From positions 1-21,335 of the forward strand of contig JALZVZ010000310.1 in NCBI GenBank assembly GCA_023299945.1: DNA of 21,335 nt. The letters run 5' to 3'. Numbering within the stretch: the stretch's first letter is position 1; each line of letters opens with the position of its first letter. Source of the stretch: Altererythrobacter sp. Its GTDB lineage: Bacteria; Pseudomonadota; Alphaproteobacteria; Sphingomonadales; Sphingomonadaceae. Below the pieces are notes generated by a model. That model was not told the origin of the DNA, ran no database searches, and worked only from the letters and a program-made list of their open reading frames with translations. The translations under genes were made by a program, and so were the position numbers. Shown piece by piece: positions 8,147 through 14,328 of the stretch.

Positions 8147-8565
8147 CTTGTGAAGGCCTCAAAAGCAATTTGATCGCTTTAAAGATGGTAAGTCGTATTG
8201 GTTAACGTGATGCTAAATTTGAGGCGCAACGACTTTGAGCAAGCCACTGTATCCGGCAAATTCTAATGTCCGCTTTCGCGAATGTGGCGTTCGTTAAAGA
8301 GGGCAAGCTCTGACGTCCAATGTCCACCCCACAAGCGACGCTTCATTCGGCATTGAAAAGCGAAATGAGGCGCCCCTGTTCCCAGCAGGCCAAGCCTATT
8401 TCACACAAATGATGCAATTTTTTGAAAACATGCTATTCGGTATGGGCTTTTGTCGCATGCGACGGATATCGGAAGCACAGCTTCCCACTTCCCTTTCTAG
8501 CCGTTGACAGCTGTGTGGCGCCGATCTTGGCGCCGCCCAAAATATTGAATACAAGGTTACTTACT
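8147..8565. other. Intergenic region between the cyclase gene and csp
   Basis: This 419-base divergent spacer must hold promoters for both neighbours, but I see no convincing -35/-10 pair. A TTGACA at 8504-8509 has no -10 at proper distance. It contains the csp leader hairpin (listed separately). An in-frame extension of csp up to 8422 is open but carries no cold-shock domain sequence. No other gene, repeat family or RNA is recognised. Confidence 0.5.
8517..8534 (+). promoter_or_regulatory. Leader hairpin of the cold-shock gene
   Basis: GGCGCC, a six-base loop GATCTT, and GGCGCC form a perfect GC-only stem 31 bases upstream of the csp start codon. Cold-shock genes often have structured 5' leaders that control translation with temperature. 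Whether this element lies inside the transcript depends on the unknown start site. Confidence 0.45.
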
Positions 8566-8772
8566 ATGACTATCGGAACAGTTAAATTCTTCAACGCTGA
8601 CAAAGGCTATGGTTTTATTGCACCTGAAGGCGGCGGCGACGATGCATTCGTGCACATCTCTGCTGTTGAGCGTGCTGGAATGGCTACTCTCGAAAAGGAA
8701 CAACGCGTTTCTTACGATCTTGAGCAAGACCAACGCGGCAAGACATCTGCGACTAATCTCGCAGCTGCGTAA
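8566..8772 (+). CDS. Cold-shock protein (CspA family)
   Basis: A 68-residue single cold-shock domain that binds single-stranded RNA and DNA and acts as an RNA chaperone. RNP1 (KGYGFI) and RNP2 (DAFVHI) are intact, preceded by the typical MTIGTVKFFN start and ending with GKTSATNL. The start at 8566 is fixed by family length and by AAGG at 8553-8556; the open frame extends upstream, but those residues are unlike the family. Followed at once by a good terminator, so probably monocistronic. Which csp paralogue this is, and whether it is cold-induced, cannot be told from sequence. Confidence 0.95.
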   Translation: MTIGTVKFFNADKGYGFIAPEGGGDDAFVHISAVERAGMATLEKEQRVSYDLEQDQRGKTSATNLAAA

Positions 8773-8794
8773 GAATTCTCGCATAAATTATCGG

Positions 8795-8831
8795 GGGCGC
8801 GGATGGCATATCGCTGTCTGCGCCCTTTATA
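8795..8831 (+). terminator. Rho-independent terminator of csp
   Basis: GGGCGC (8795-8800) pairs with GCGCCC (8820-8825), with further partial pairing inside the stem, and is followed by TTTATATTT. It lies 22 bases after the csp stop. It faces the tmRNA transcript coming from the other side, for which it has no proper T-run. Confidence 0.75.
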
Positions 8832-8904
8832 TTTGAGGCTATGCGCAGGGCCTAACGCGCAATGACGCCAGGCTCGCCCATATCCGCCAATGAAATAAGG
8901 GTGA

Positions 8905-9061
8905 GGGGTTCTGTTGCTAGGCCCCCGGCTTCTCGTTGCTGCCGAGGTAGCGGAGGACCGTTAAGCGAAACAGCCAGCCCGGCTTTTATCTGCAAATGGA
9001 ATGAGTGGGGGTTTCTGTTGCTAGCTACCCCCGGAGCCCCGGAATCCGTTCTGTTGCCCGG
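8905..9061 (-). repeat. Four hairpins sharing a GCAAC-GAA loop, downstream of the tmRNA
   Basis: On the minus strand four stem-loops present nearly the same loop. 9061-9046: CCG/CGG stem with loop GGCAACAGAA. 9032-9007: GGGGGT/ACCCCC stem with AGCTAGCAACAGAA. 8944-8926: CGGC/GCCG stem with AGCAACGAGAA. 8926-8905: GGGG/CCCC core with CCTAGCAACAGAA. The stems differ while the loop is kept, in the same orientation each time, which points to selection on the loop as RNA. The first may belong to the tmRNA coding piece. Between the second and third lies AGCC-GGGCT-GGCT followed by GTTTCG (8984-8966), a weak terminator candidate. Function unknown. Confidence 0.55.
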
Positions 9062-9112
9062 TCGGTCCAACCGCGCTTTAGCTTTGTAAATTCAGACCGT
9101 TAGGCCTTAAAA

Positions 9113-9148
9113 TTACGCAGCGATTGCGAGTGCTTCATTATCATTTGC
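9113..9148 (-). other. ssrA: tmRNA proteolysis-tag reading frame (ANDNEALAIAA)
   Basis: GCA AAT GAT AAT GAA then GCA CTC GCA ATC GCT GCG TAA encodes ANDNEALAIAA. With the alanine carried by tmRNA itself the added tag is AANDNEALAIAA. The hydrophobic C terminus ending in AA is what ClpXP/ClpAP recognise, and the AND start resembles known alphaproteobacterial tags. Confidence 0.93.
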
Positions 9149-9233
9149 ACTTATGTGTTGTGAACATTTTTACGGGTACTCAGCCCGAGCAAAAATTACG
9201 CTTTTCAGCCCACGTCGATCCTAGTTCGGCCCC

Positions 9234-9261
9234 TTCAAAAGCCTCGAAAAACCGAGGGTTA
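9234..9261 (-). other. tmRNA internal transcribed spacer
   Basis: The 28 bases joining the CCA end of the acceptor piece to the 5' G of the coding piece. CCTCG and CGAGG form a small hairpin around GTTTT. By analogy with other permuted tmRNAs it is cut out, leaving two RNAs held together by base pairing. Confidence 0.8.
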
Positions 9262-9348
9262 TGGTGGAGCCGCCGGGTACTGCCCCCGGGTCCGTTGTGC
9301 CTATTGCACGCAACAATTTATCGCCATAGTCGGTTGCCCGACACGCTC

Positions 9349-9354
9349 TATATA
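9349..9354 (-). promoter_or_regulatory. Possible -10 box of the tmRNA gene
   Basis: TATATA on the minus strand lies about seven bases before the acceptor-piece hairpin. The hexamer 17 bases further upstream (CTTCAT, 9377-9372) is a poor -35, so this is only a candidate. Confidence 0.35.
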
Positions 9355-9362
9355 GCGCGAAC

Positions 9363-9491
9363 TTGATGAATATGAAGTGTCTTATCAGCGCCGAAGGTGC
9401 CGCAAGGGCGCAGCCCGCCCAAGCTTACGCGAAGAAGCCAAGGGAGCCGGACGGCTCGCGCCCGGCGTTTGAGGGCTCAAACAAGAAACTC
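9363..9491. other. Hairpin-rich spacer between mscL and the tmRNA
   Basis: No convincing gene. Two short perfect palindromic hairpins are visible: GAGCCG-GA-CGGCTC (9444-9457) and GTTTGAG-GG-CTCAAAC (9467-9482). A second GTTTGAG copy on the minus strand lies next to the mscL terminator. A plus-strand frame of 56 codons (9367-9537) runs antisense through this and the terminator and is probably not real. Confidence 0.45.
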
Positions 9492-9531
9492 AAACGAAAA
9501 CCGCCCGCCCTGCACTTGGCAGGACGAGCGG
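9492..9531 (-). terminator. Rho-independent terminator of mscL
   Basis: On the minus strand a 13-base arm starting CCGCTCGTCCTGC (9531-9519) and its partner GCAGGGCGGGCGG (9513-9501) flank a five-base loop, with two mismatches, then TTTTCGTTT. It starts 26 bases after the mscL stop. Confidence 0.8.
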
Positions 9532-9557
9532 CTTAAACACTCAAAAGTTTGAAGCGT

Positions 9558-9977
9558 TTACTTTTTCAAGCTGTCGCGAATTTCGATCAGCAGATCGATC
9601 TCGCTTGGGCCTGCATCTTCTTCTACAGCTGGCTTTTCCATCTTCGCTTTTGCTTTTTCCGCATAGCGAACCAGCATAAAGATGATGAAGGCCAGGATCA
9701 CGAAGTTGATGACGGCTGTTACAAACGCGCCCCAAGCAAGCACATTGGCTCCGGCTTCGCGCGCCGCTTCCAAAGTCATACCTGCTTCAACTTCGCCCGA
9801 AAGAACGATGTACTTGCTGGAGAAATCAACATCGCCAAAGATCAGGCCAACCAGCGGCATAATCAAATCATTGGTAAGCGATGCAACGATCACTGCAAAT
9901 GCGCCAGCAATGATAACCGCGACGGCCAGTTCCATAACATTGCCCTTGGCAATGAAGTCTTTAAATTCTGAAAGCAT
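9558..9977 (-). CDS. mscL: Large-conductance mechanosensitive channel
   Basis: A 139-residue inner-membrane channel subunit that forms a homopentamer and opens under membrane tension to release solutes during hypo-osmotic shock. The N-terminal helix and TM1 (FKDFIAKGNVMELAVAVIIA, 5-24, continuing to about 43) carry the family signature, followed by the periplasmic loop (about 50-78), TM2 (about 83-103, WGAFVTAVINFVILAFIIF) and a charged cytoplasmic bundle ending EIDLLIEIRDSLKK. Length is typical (E. coli 136). AAGGGGA lies just upstream of the ATG at 9977. Single-gene unit with its own terminator; divergent from the lemA operon. Confidence 0.97.
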   Translation of the reverse strand: MLSEFKDFIAKGNVMELAVAVIIAGAFAVIVASLTNDLIMPLVGLIFGDVDFSSKYIVLSGEVEAGMTLEAAREAGANVLAWGAFVTAVINFVILAFIIFMLVRYAEKAKAKMEKPAVEEDAGPSEIDLLIEIRDSLKK

Positions 9978-10065
9978 TGATATTCCCCTTAATTAGTCCT
10001 GATGCATAGCTCCTTCGCAGCAAATCTGCAAATTGCCAAGGGATGCAAGAGTTTGAATACCCACA

Positions 10066-10093
10066 TTGTAATTTCATAGCGGTGTCCTATATT
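10066..10093 (+). promoter_or_regulatory. Sigma-70-type promoter for the lemA operon
   Basis: TTGTAA (10066-10071), a 16-base spacer and TATATT (10088-10093) match four and five of six consensus positions. The predicted start, about 10100, lies some 70 bases before the lemA start codon. Confidence 0.5.
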
Positions 10094-10167
10094 AGCAACA
10101 CAGATTGCAAGCGGCGAGACTTGCGCTATTTGTCGCTGCACGCCGCATCAAAAGGGGAAAAACCGAT

Positions 10168-10770
10168 ATGAATTTCACGAATGTTCGCCGCGCTATAATG
10201 ATCGCAGCTGTTTCGCTGGGCCTTGCGTCTTGCGGCATTAACTCGGTTCCAACCGCTGAAGAAAACGCGAAGGCAAAATGGGCCGATGTAGAGGCGCAGT
10301 TTCAACGCCGTGCGAACTTGATCCCTAACCTTGCCGAAGTGGCCAAGGGTGCAGCTGAGAATGAGCGCAATATCCTGACCGAAGTGACAGAGGCCCGCGC
10401 CAAAGCGACCAGCATTAATGTCACCGCAGATGATCTTGGCGATACGGCCAAAATGGGCGAATTTGCCGCAGCGCAAGGCCAAATGAGCCAAGGTATTGGC
10501 CGCTTGCTTGCCAGCTTCGAGGCCTATCCAACGATCACTTCGACGCAAGGCTATCTCACGCTGCAAAGCCAGCTGGAAGGCACAGAGAACCGCATTGCGG
10601 TTGCCCTGCGCGACTACAATGAGGCGGTGCGCAATTATAACACCACGATCCGTACATTCCCTGATACGATCGGTGCGAACATCATCCACGGTGCAGAGCC
10701 GCTGGTGCCCTATAAAGCCACGACCGAGGGCGCTGAAGAAGCACCCACGCTCGACATGACGTCTGAGTGA
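10168..10770 (+). CDS. lemA: LemA family lipoprotein
   Basis: A 200-residue LemA-family protein: signal peptide NVRRAIMIAAVSLGLASC with lipobox LASC (lipidated Cys22), then a mostly helical domain starting with the family hallmark AKWADVEAQFQRRANLIPNL (37-56). LemA proteins are anchored in the membrane with the helical bundle outside the cytosol; their exact role is unsettled. The start at 10168 gives a clean signal peptide and has AAGGGG ten bases upstream; the frame is open to 10105. It leads an operon with three TPM-domain genes, the standard LemA-TPM partnership, with the next start overlapping its stop (GTGA). Confidence 0.94.
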   Translation: MNFTNVRRAIMIAAVSLGLASCGINSVPTAEENAKAKWADVEAQFQRRANLIPNLAEVAKGAAENERNILTEVTEARAKATSINVTADDLGDTAKMGEFAAAQGQMSQGIGRLLASFEAYPTITSTQGYLTLQSQLEGTENRIAVALRDYNEAVRNYNTTIRTFPDTIGANIIHGAEPLVPYKATTEGAEEAPTLDMTSE

Positions 10771-11384
10771 TCGGCGCAAACTCCCCTATGATGCGCCCTA
10801 TCCTTGCTGCATTTGCTTCTCTGCTCACTTCGGTTGTTGCTAGTCCTGTGGTCGCTTCCGCGGATGAGGTAATCAAAATCGATGACCCGCAGTATTTTAA
10901 CGCTTCGCCTCCCTCCACCCTCGTGGTGGATACAGCGGGTATTTTCTCGACAAGCTTTGAAGACGAAATAAATGCTCGACTGCTTAAAGTAGAGAAGCAG
11001 TCAGGTATCCAATTCGTTTTGATGACGATTGATGATCGAATACCCCAGAAACCGAATTTGGTTGCTTCACTTTTGTTGAAAGGCTGGGCAGAGGCGGACA
11101 AAGTGCCGAGAAGTCGAGGAATATTGCTGTTTTCCCCGACCAAGCGAAAGTTCATATTTACTCTTGCCTTGAACACCGAGGTTACACAGCTTCCAGACGG
11201 TTTTACGATTAACGATTATCTGGACCGTTTCGGAAAAAAGGTCGCTTCAGTGACTACTCCTCACCTAAAACAAGACAACTACACTATTGGAATGCAAGCG
11301 GCCATATCGGCTATCGAACAAGCAATAAGCGACCCAACCTCTCTTCGTGAAGCCACGGGAAACCAAGACAAGGAAGCCGCGTGA
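10767..11384 (+). CDS. Diverged TPM-domain protein with signal peptide
   Basis: About 205 residues: a hydrophobic signal segment (MMRPILAAFASLLTSVVASPVVASA) followed by one TPM (YgcG-like) domain. It aligns by eye with the next gene: LVVDTAGIFSTSFEDEINARL against VVDAADIIPADVEAQL, and SRGILLFSPTKRKFIFTLA against DGVVLLIAPNEKRVNIATG. The GYGTEGYLTD segment of the neighbour is lost here (LALNTEVTQLPDG), and there is no C-terminal membrane span or glycine-rich tail. Codon use is clearly AT-richer than its neighbours. The start could be GTG 10767 (overlapping the lemA stop) or ATG 10788/10791; no ribosome site is clear. Function unknown; perhaps a degenerate or recently acquired paralogue. Confidence 0.8.
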   Translation: MIGANSPMMRPILAAFASLLTSVVASPVVASADEVIKIDDPQYFNASPPSTLVVDTAGIFSTSFEDEINARLLKVEKQSGIQFVLMTIDDRIPQKPNLVASLLLKGWAEADKVPRSRGILLFSPTKRKFIFTLALNTEVTQLPDGFTINDYLDRFGKKVASVTTPHLKQDNYTIGMQAAISAIEQAISDPTSLREATGNQDKEAA

Positions 11385-12205
11385 AGCGTTTTGCAATCTT
11401 ACTTACTGCTCTGCTTGCATTGATCGCTACGCCGCTGGCCGCGCAGGATTTCCCTGCCCTGTCGGGCCGCGTGGTGGATGCTGCCGATATTATTCCTGCT
11501 GATGTTGAGGCGCAGCTGACGGCCAAGCTTGAGGCGTTAGAGGCGCAATCACAGCGGCAGTTGGTTGTGGCGACAGTGCCGGACCTGCAAGGCAATGATA
11601 TTGCTGAATACAACTATCAGCTGGGCCGCGCATGGGGCATTGGCGATGCAGAGCGCAATGACGGCGTTGTGCTGCTGATCGCACCAAACGAGAAGCGTGT
11701 GAATATTGCGACGGGCTACGGCACAGAAGGCTATCTCACCGATGCCCTATCCTCGCTCATCATTCAAAACACCATTCTCCCCCAGTTTAAAGCAGACGAT
11801 TATCCCGGCGGCATTGTCGCAGGCACAGATGCGATCATCGCCCAGCTGCAATTGCCCGAAGACCAAGCCCGTCAAGTGGCCGCAAAGGCAAGCAAGCAGC
11901 GCGAAAGCAAAGGCGGCTTTCCCATCGGCGGATTGATCTGGTTTGCGGTGATATTCTTCTTTTTCATCCTGCCCATGCTGCGCGGCGGCGGACGGCGACG
12001 TTACCGCGGTCAGGGCCGCGAATTTGGCGATACGGCGCGTGATATCATCCTGTGGGAAGTGGGCAGCGCGATTGTGCGCGGCGCAGTCTCTGGAGGCGAT
12101 GATTGGGGCGGCGGCGGCGGTTTCGGCGGCGGCGGCGGCTTTGGCGGCGGCTTTTCTGGCGGCGGCGGTTCATTCGGGGGCGGCGGCGCCTCAGGGGGTT
12201 GGTGA
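11381..12205 (+). CDS. TPM-domain protein, YgcG type, with glycine-rich tail
   Basis: A 274-residue envelope protein: signal peptide (1-21, ending PLAAQ), TPM domain (about 27-155) with VVDAADIIP, NDGVVLLIAPNEKRVNIATG and GTEGYLTD, a transmembrane helix (about 182-200, IGGLIWFAVIFFFFILPML), a basic stretch RGGGRRRYRGQGR, and a nearly pure glycine tail from 243. This layout is typical of YgcG proteins found with LemA; the TPM domain was named for TLP18.3/Psb32/MOLO-1 and a phosphatase activity was reported for a plant member, but the bacterial role is unclear. GTG start overlaps the previous stop as GTGA. The glycine tail is coded by GGC/GGT repeats at about 12105-12200, prone to slippage. Confidence 0.92.
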   Translation: MKRFAILLTALLALIATPLAAQDFPALSGRVVDAADIIPADVEAQLTAKLEALEAQSQRQLVVATVPDLQGNDIAEYNYQLGRAWGIGDAERNDGVVLLIAPNEKRVNIATGYGTEGYLTDALSSLIIQNTILPQFKADDYPGGIVAGTDAIIAQLQLPEDQARQVAAKASKQRESKGGFPIGGLIWFAVIFFFFILPMLRGGGRRRYRGQGREFGDTARDIILWEVGSAIVRGAVSGGDDWGGGGGFGGGGGFGGGFSGGGGSFGGGGASGGW

Positions 12206-12208
12206 CAC

Positions 12209-12883
12209 ATGGCCTATTTAAACGAAGCTCAGCATAAAATTGTCTCTGACGCGGTAGCCGCGGCTGAGCTCACCACCTCTGGCGAAATCGTCACTGTTCT
12301 GGCTGACCGGTCCGATGGTTATACCGATGTCGTGATGGTCTATGCCGCTGCTGGGGCCTTCACCATGATGAGCCTGTTTGCGCTGTTTCCTGCACCCTTC
12401 ATGGGATTATGGGACAGCCTAATCGGCGGGTGGATGCATGAATGGACAACCGGAGAGCTGGCCAGCATGACCATCGGATTGGGCCTGCTTGCCTTCACAA
12501 TCACTTGGCTGAAATTCTTGTATGAGCCGCTCAAATTCTTCGCGATCCCCGGCCCCGTAAAAACGGCCCGCGTTCACGGTCAAGCTATCAAGCATTTCAA
12601 AGTCGGCGCTGAGGCGCGCACCCATGGCCGCACCGGCATCCTCATCTACCTGTCCATGCGCGAACACCGCGCCGAAATCATCGCTGACCGGCCGATTGCA
12701 GAGAAAGTCCCTGCCGATGTGTGGGGCGAGGCGATGGTCGATATGCTGCACCACATTAAAGAGGGCGATATCGCCGAGGGTATGGCCGCCGGCGTGCGCG
12801 ATGTGGGCATTGTTTTATCCGAGCATTTCCCGCGCGCCGATGATGATGAAAACGAGCTTCCCGATAGGCTGATTGAAGTCTAA
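12209..12883 (+). CDS. TPM-domain membrane protein with two inserted helices
   Basis: A 224-residue third member of the cluster. The N-terminal part (AQHKIVSDAVAAAELTTSGEIVTVLADRS-like, 8-36) is the start of a TPM domain; then come two hydrophobic helices (about 40-62 and 85-106) and the domain resumes with TGILIYLSMREHRAEIIADR (142-161) and GEAMVDMLHHIKEGDIAEGM. So the TPM domain seems split by a membrane hairpin. There is no signal peptide. The start lies three bases after the previous stop. Same operon, presumably same envelope function as the LemA/YgcG pair. Confidence 0.88.
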   Translation: MAYLNEAQHKIVSDAVAAAELTTSGEIVTVLADRSDGYTDVVMVYAAAGAFTMMSLFALFPAPFMGLWDSLIGGWMHEWTTGELASMTIGLGLLAFTITWLKFLYEPLKFFAIPGPVKTARVHGQAIKHFKVGAEARTHGRTGILIYLSMREHRAEIIADRPIAEKVPADVWGEAMVDMLHHIKEGDIAEGMAAGVRDVGIVLSEHFPRADDDENELPDRLIEV

Positions 12884-12894
12884 CACTGCTCCGC

Positions 12895-13476
12895 ATGAGC
12901 GAAAAACCACAAGATCCTGACGCAGCCCTGCCCGAAAAAATCCGCTGGGAAGGCAAATTCATTACCGCCAAAACACGCGGCCGGTGGGAATATGTCGCAC
13001 GCGCCCGCGGCATAAGAGCCGCAGCGATTATCGCAATCGACATCGATCCAGATGGCACGCGCAATGTGCTGCTGGTGGAGCAATACCGCGTCCCGCTTGG
13101 CAAAATCTCCCTCGAAATTCCCGCTGGTCTGATCGGCGATCATGAGGGCAATGAAGATGAGGCGGATGAAGTCGCTGCTGCGCGCGAATTGGAAGAAGAA
13201 ACCGGCTACCGCGCCGCGCGGATGGAAAACCTTGGCCAGTTTTTCTCCAGCCCCGGCATGGTCTCTGAAAGTTTTACACTGATGCGCGCGCACGGCCTGA
13301 CCAAGGTGAGCGAAGGCGGCGGCACTCCCGGCGAGAATATCACTGTGCACCGCGTCGCGCTCAAAAACCTGCCGCAATTTGTTGCCGATTGGCGCGAAGC
13401 GGGTAAGGCTGTGGATGTGAGAATGGCCGTTTTGATGGCCGCGGCAAACGCTGAAACAATCTTGGGAGAAAATTGA
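12895..13476 (+). CDS. NUDIX hydrolase, ADP-ribose pyrophosphatase-like
   Basis: A 193-residue cytosolic enzyme predicted to hydrolyse a nucleoside diphosphate linked to another group, most likely ADP-ribose, using Mg2+. The N-terminal part and VEQYRVPLGKISLEIPAGLIGD (61-82) are typical of the ADPRase branch. The catalytic core AARELEEETGY (95-105) is intact. Ahead of it, the Gly-x5-Glu part of the Nudix box carries what looks like a two-residue insertion (GDHEGNEDE). The start codon ATG 12895 has no clear ribosome site. Its stop overlaps the beginning of the SDR ribosome region, so the two are probably co-transcribed. Confidence 0.92.
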   Translation: MSEKPQDPDAALPEKIRWEGKFITAKTRGRWEYVARARGIRAAAIIAIDIDPDGTRNVLLVEQYRVPLGKISLEIPAGLIGDHEGNEDEADEVAAARELEEETGYRAARMENLGQFFSSPGMVSESFTLMRAHGLTKVSEGGGTPGENITVHRVALKNLPQFVADWREAGKAVDVRMAVLMAAANAETILGEN

Positions 13477-13478
13477 AA

Positions 13479-14270
13479 ATGACAATTGGTACTGGCCGCG
13501 TTGCTGGCAAACTCGCACTCGTTACTGGCGGCGCACAAGGGCTTGGCCGCGCGCATTGCATCAGGCTTGCGCAAGAAGGCGCGCGCGTTCTTGCTACAGA
13601 TATTAACGGCGAAGGCGCCGCGGACACCGCAGACATTATCAATGCAGAAATGGGCGCAGGGACAGCGTTCTCGGTTCAGCATGACGTGACCAGCCCTGAC
13701 GCATGGGAAGCGGCAGTGGATGCTGCGCGCGACAATCTTGGCGGGCTGAATGTGCTGGTCAACAATGCTGGGATTGGCGTGCCGGGCAATATTGAAGCTT
13801 GCGATTTTGCCGATTGGCAGCGCTGTTTCGACATTAACGTGAATTCCATTTTTCACGGTTGTCAAAAAGCTTTGCCGCTTATGCGCGAGCATGCGCCCGG
13901 CTCCATCGTCAATATCAGTTCGATCGCAGGCCTAATCGCGTCTGACACGATGCCTGCTTACAACGCCTCTAAAGCCAGCGTGTGGATGCTGTCCAAATCC
14001 ATCGCCCTGCATTGCGCGAAAAAGAATATGCAAATCCGCTGCAATTCGGTTCACCCGACATTTGTCGATACGCCGATTTTGGACGGCACGGCCAAAGGGG
14101 CGGGCCTCGATAAGGATGTTTTGCTGGAGAAATTGGCGCGGCAAATTCCGCTTAAATTCGTGGGCGAGCCCAATGATATCGCCAATGCTGTGCTCTATCT
14201 CGCCTCTGACGAAAGCCGGTTTATGACGGGCGCAGAGATCAAATTGGATGGCGGCATTAGCGCGATGTGA
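13479..14270 (+). CDS. SDR family NAD(P)-dependent oxidoreductase
   Basis: A 263-residue classical short-chain dehydrogenase. Cofactor-binding TGGAQGLG (16-23), Asp41 after beta-2 (LATDI, favouring NAD over NADP), NNAG (95-98), catalytic Asn120, Ser148 region (IVNISS) and Tyr161-x3-Lys165 (YNASK) are all present, and it ends with the usual AEIKLDGGISAM. The likely start is ATG 13479, with GGGAGAA upstream; the frame also has a TTG at 13473 that overlaps the NUDIX stop. Substrate unknown: hydroxy-acid, steroid-type and cyclic-alcohol dehydrogenases all look like this. Confidence 0.93.
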   Translation: MTIGTGRVAGKLALVTGGAQGLGRAHCIRLAQEGARVLATDINGEGAADTADIINAEMGAGTAFSVQHDVTSPDAWEAAVDAARDNLGGLNVLVNNAGIGVPGNIEACDFADWQRCFDINVNSIFHGCQKALPLMREHAPGSIVNISSIAGLIASDTMPAYNASKASVWMLSKSIALHCAKKNMQIRCNSVHPTFVDTPILDGTAKGAGLDKDVLLEKLARQIPLKFVGEPNDIANAVLYLASDESRFMTGAEIKLDGGISAM

Positions 14271-14290
14271 TTTTAATGCAGACCGCCCGG

Positions 14291-14327
14291 CAAAAGAAAG
14301 GGGCCCTTAACCTAATGGTTTGGCCCC
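14291..14327 (-). terminator. Rho-independent terminator of the pspC operon
   Basis: On the minus strand GGGGCC (14327-14322) and GGCCCC (14305-14300) form the outer stem, with AACC/GGTT inside and an ATTA loop, followed by TTTCTTTTG (14299-14291). It may also stop the SDR transcript from the other side, though the plus-strand side has few Ts. Confidence 0.7.
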
Positions 14328-14328
14328 T

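Larger units (their letters stand above)
9041..9342 (-). ncRNA. ssrA: Two-piece (circularly permuted) tmRNA
   Basis: Rescues stalled ribosomes by trans-translation with SmpB. Read on the minus strand, the acceptor piece comes first: a GTCGG-GCAA-CCGAC hairpin (9342-9329), then the T-arm region and 3' end GGCGGCTCCACCA ending at 9262. A 28-base spacer (9261-9234) follows, then the coding piece beginning GGGGCCGAACTAGGATCGAC at 9233. The two pieces form a seven-pair acceptor stem (GGGGCCG with CGGCTCC) with G·U at the third pair, the alanyl-tRNA synthetase determinant. CCA is encoded. The tag frame lies at 9148-9113. This order, acceptor before coding, is the alphaproteobacterial arrangement. 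The 5' end of the acceptor piece and 3' end of the coding piece (about 9041) are estimates. Confidence 0.93.

Noticed and set aside
8200..8220. CtrA-like TTAAC...TAAA motif upstream of the diguanylate cyclase
   Set aside because: Half-site spacing and the second half-site do not match TTAA-N7-TTAA.
8504..8546. TTGACA as the -35 of csp
   Set aside because: No -10 hexamer occurs at 15-19 bases; the nearest AT-rich box is about 31 bases away.
8422..8565. Upstream in-frame extension of csp (48 extra codons)
   Set aside because: It has no cold-shock sequence, while the ATG at 8566 has AAGG upstream and gives the normal family length.
8905..9061. CRISPR array
   Set aside because: The repeated part is only about ten bases in hairpin loops with varied stems and uneven spacing, and no cas genes are near.
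6183..9342. Genomic island integrated at ssrA
   Set aside because: No integrase and no repeated fragment of the tmRNA 3' end is visible; csp lies between the atypical genes and ssrA.
9367..9537. Plus-strand 56-codon frame between the tmRNA and mscL
   Set aside because: It runs antisense through the mscL terminator and two palindromes, has no ribosome site, and looks like chance coding.
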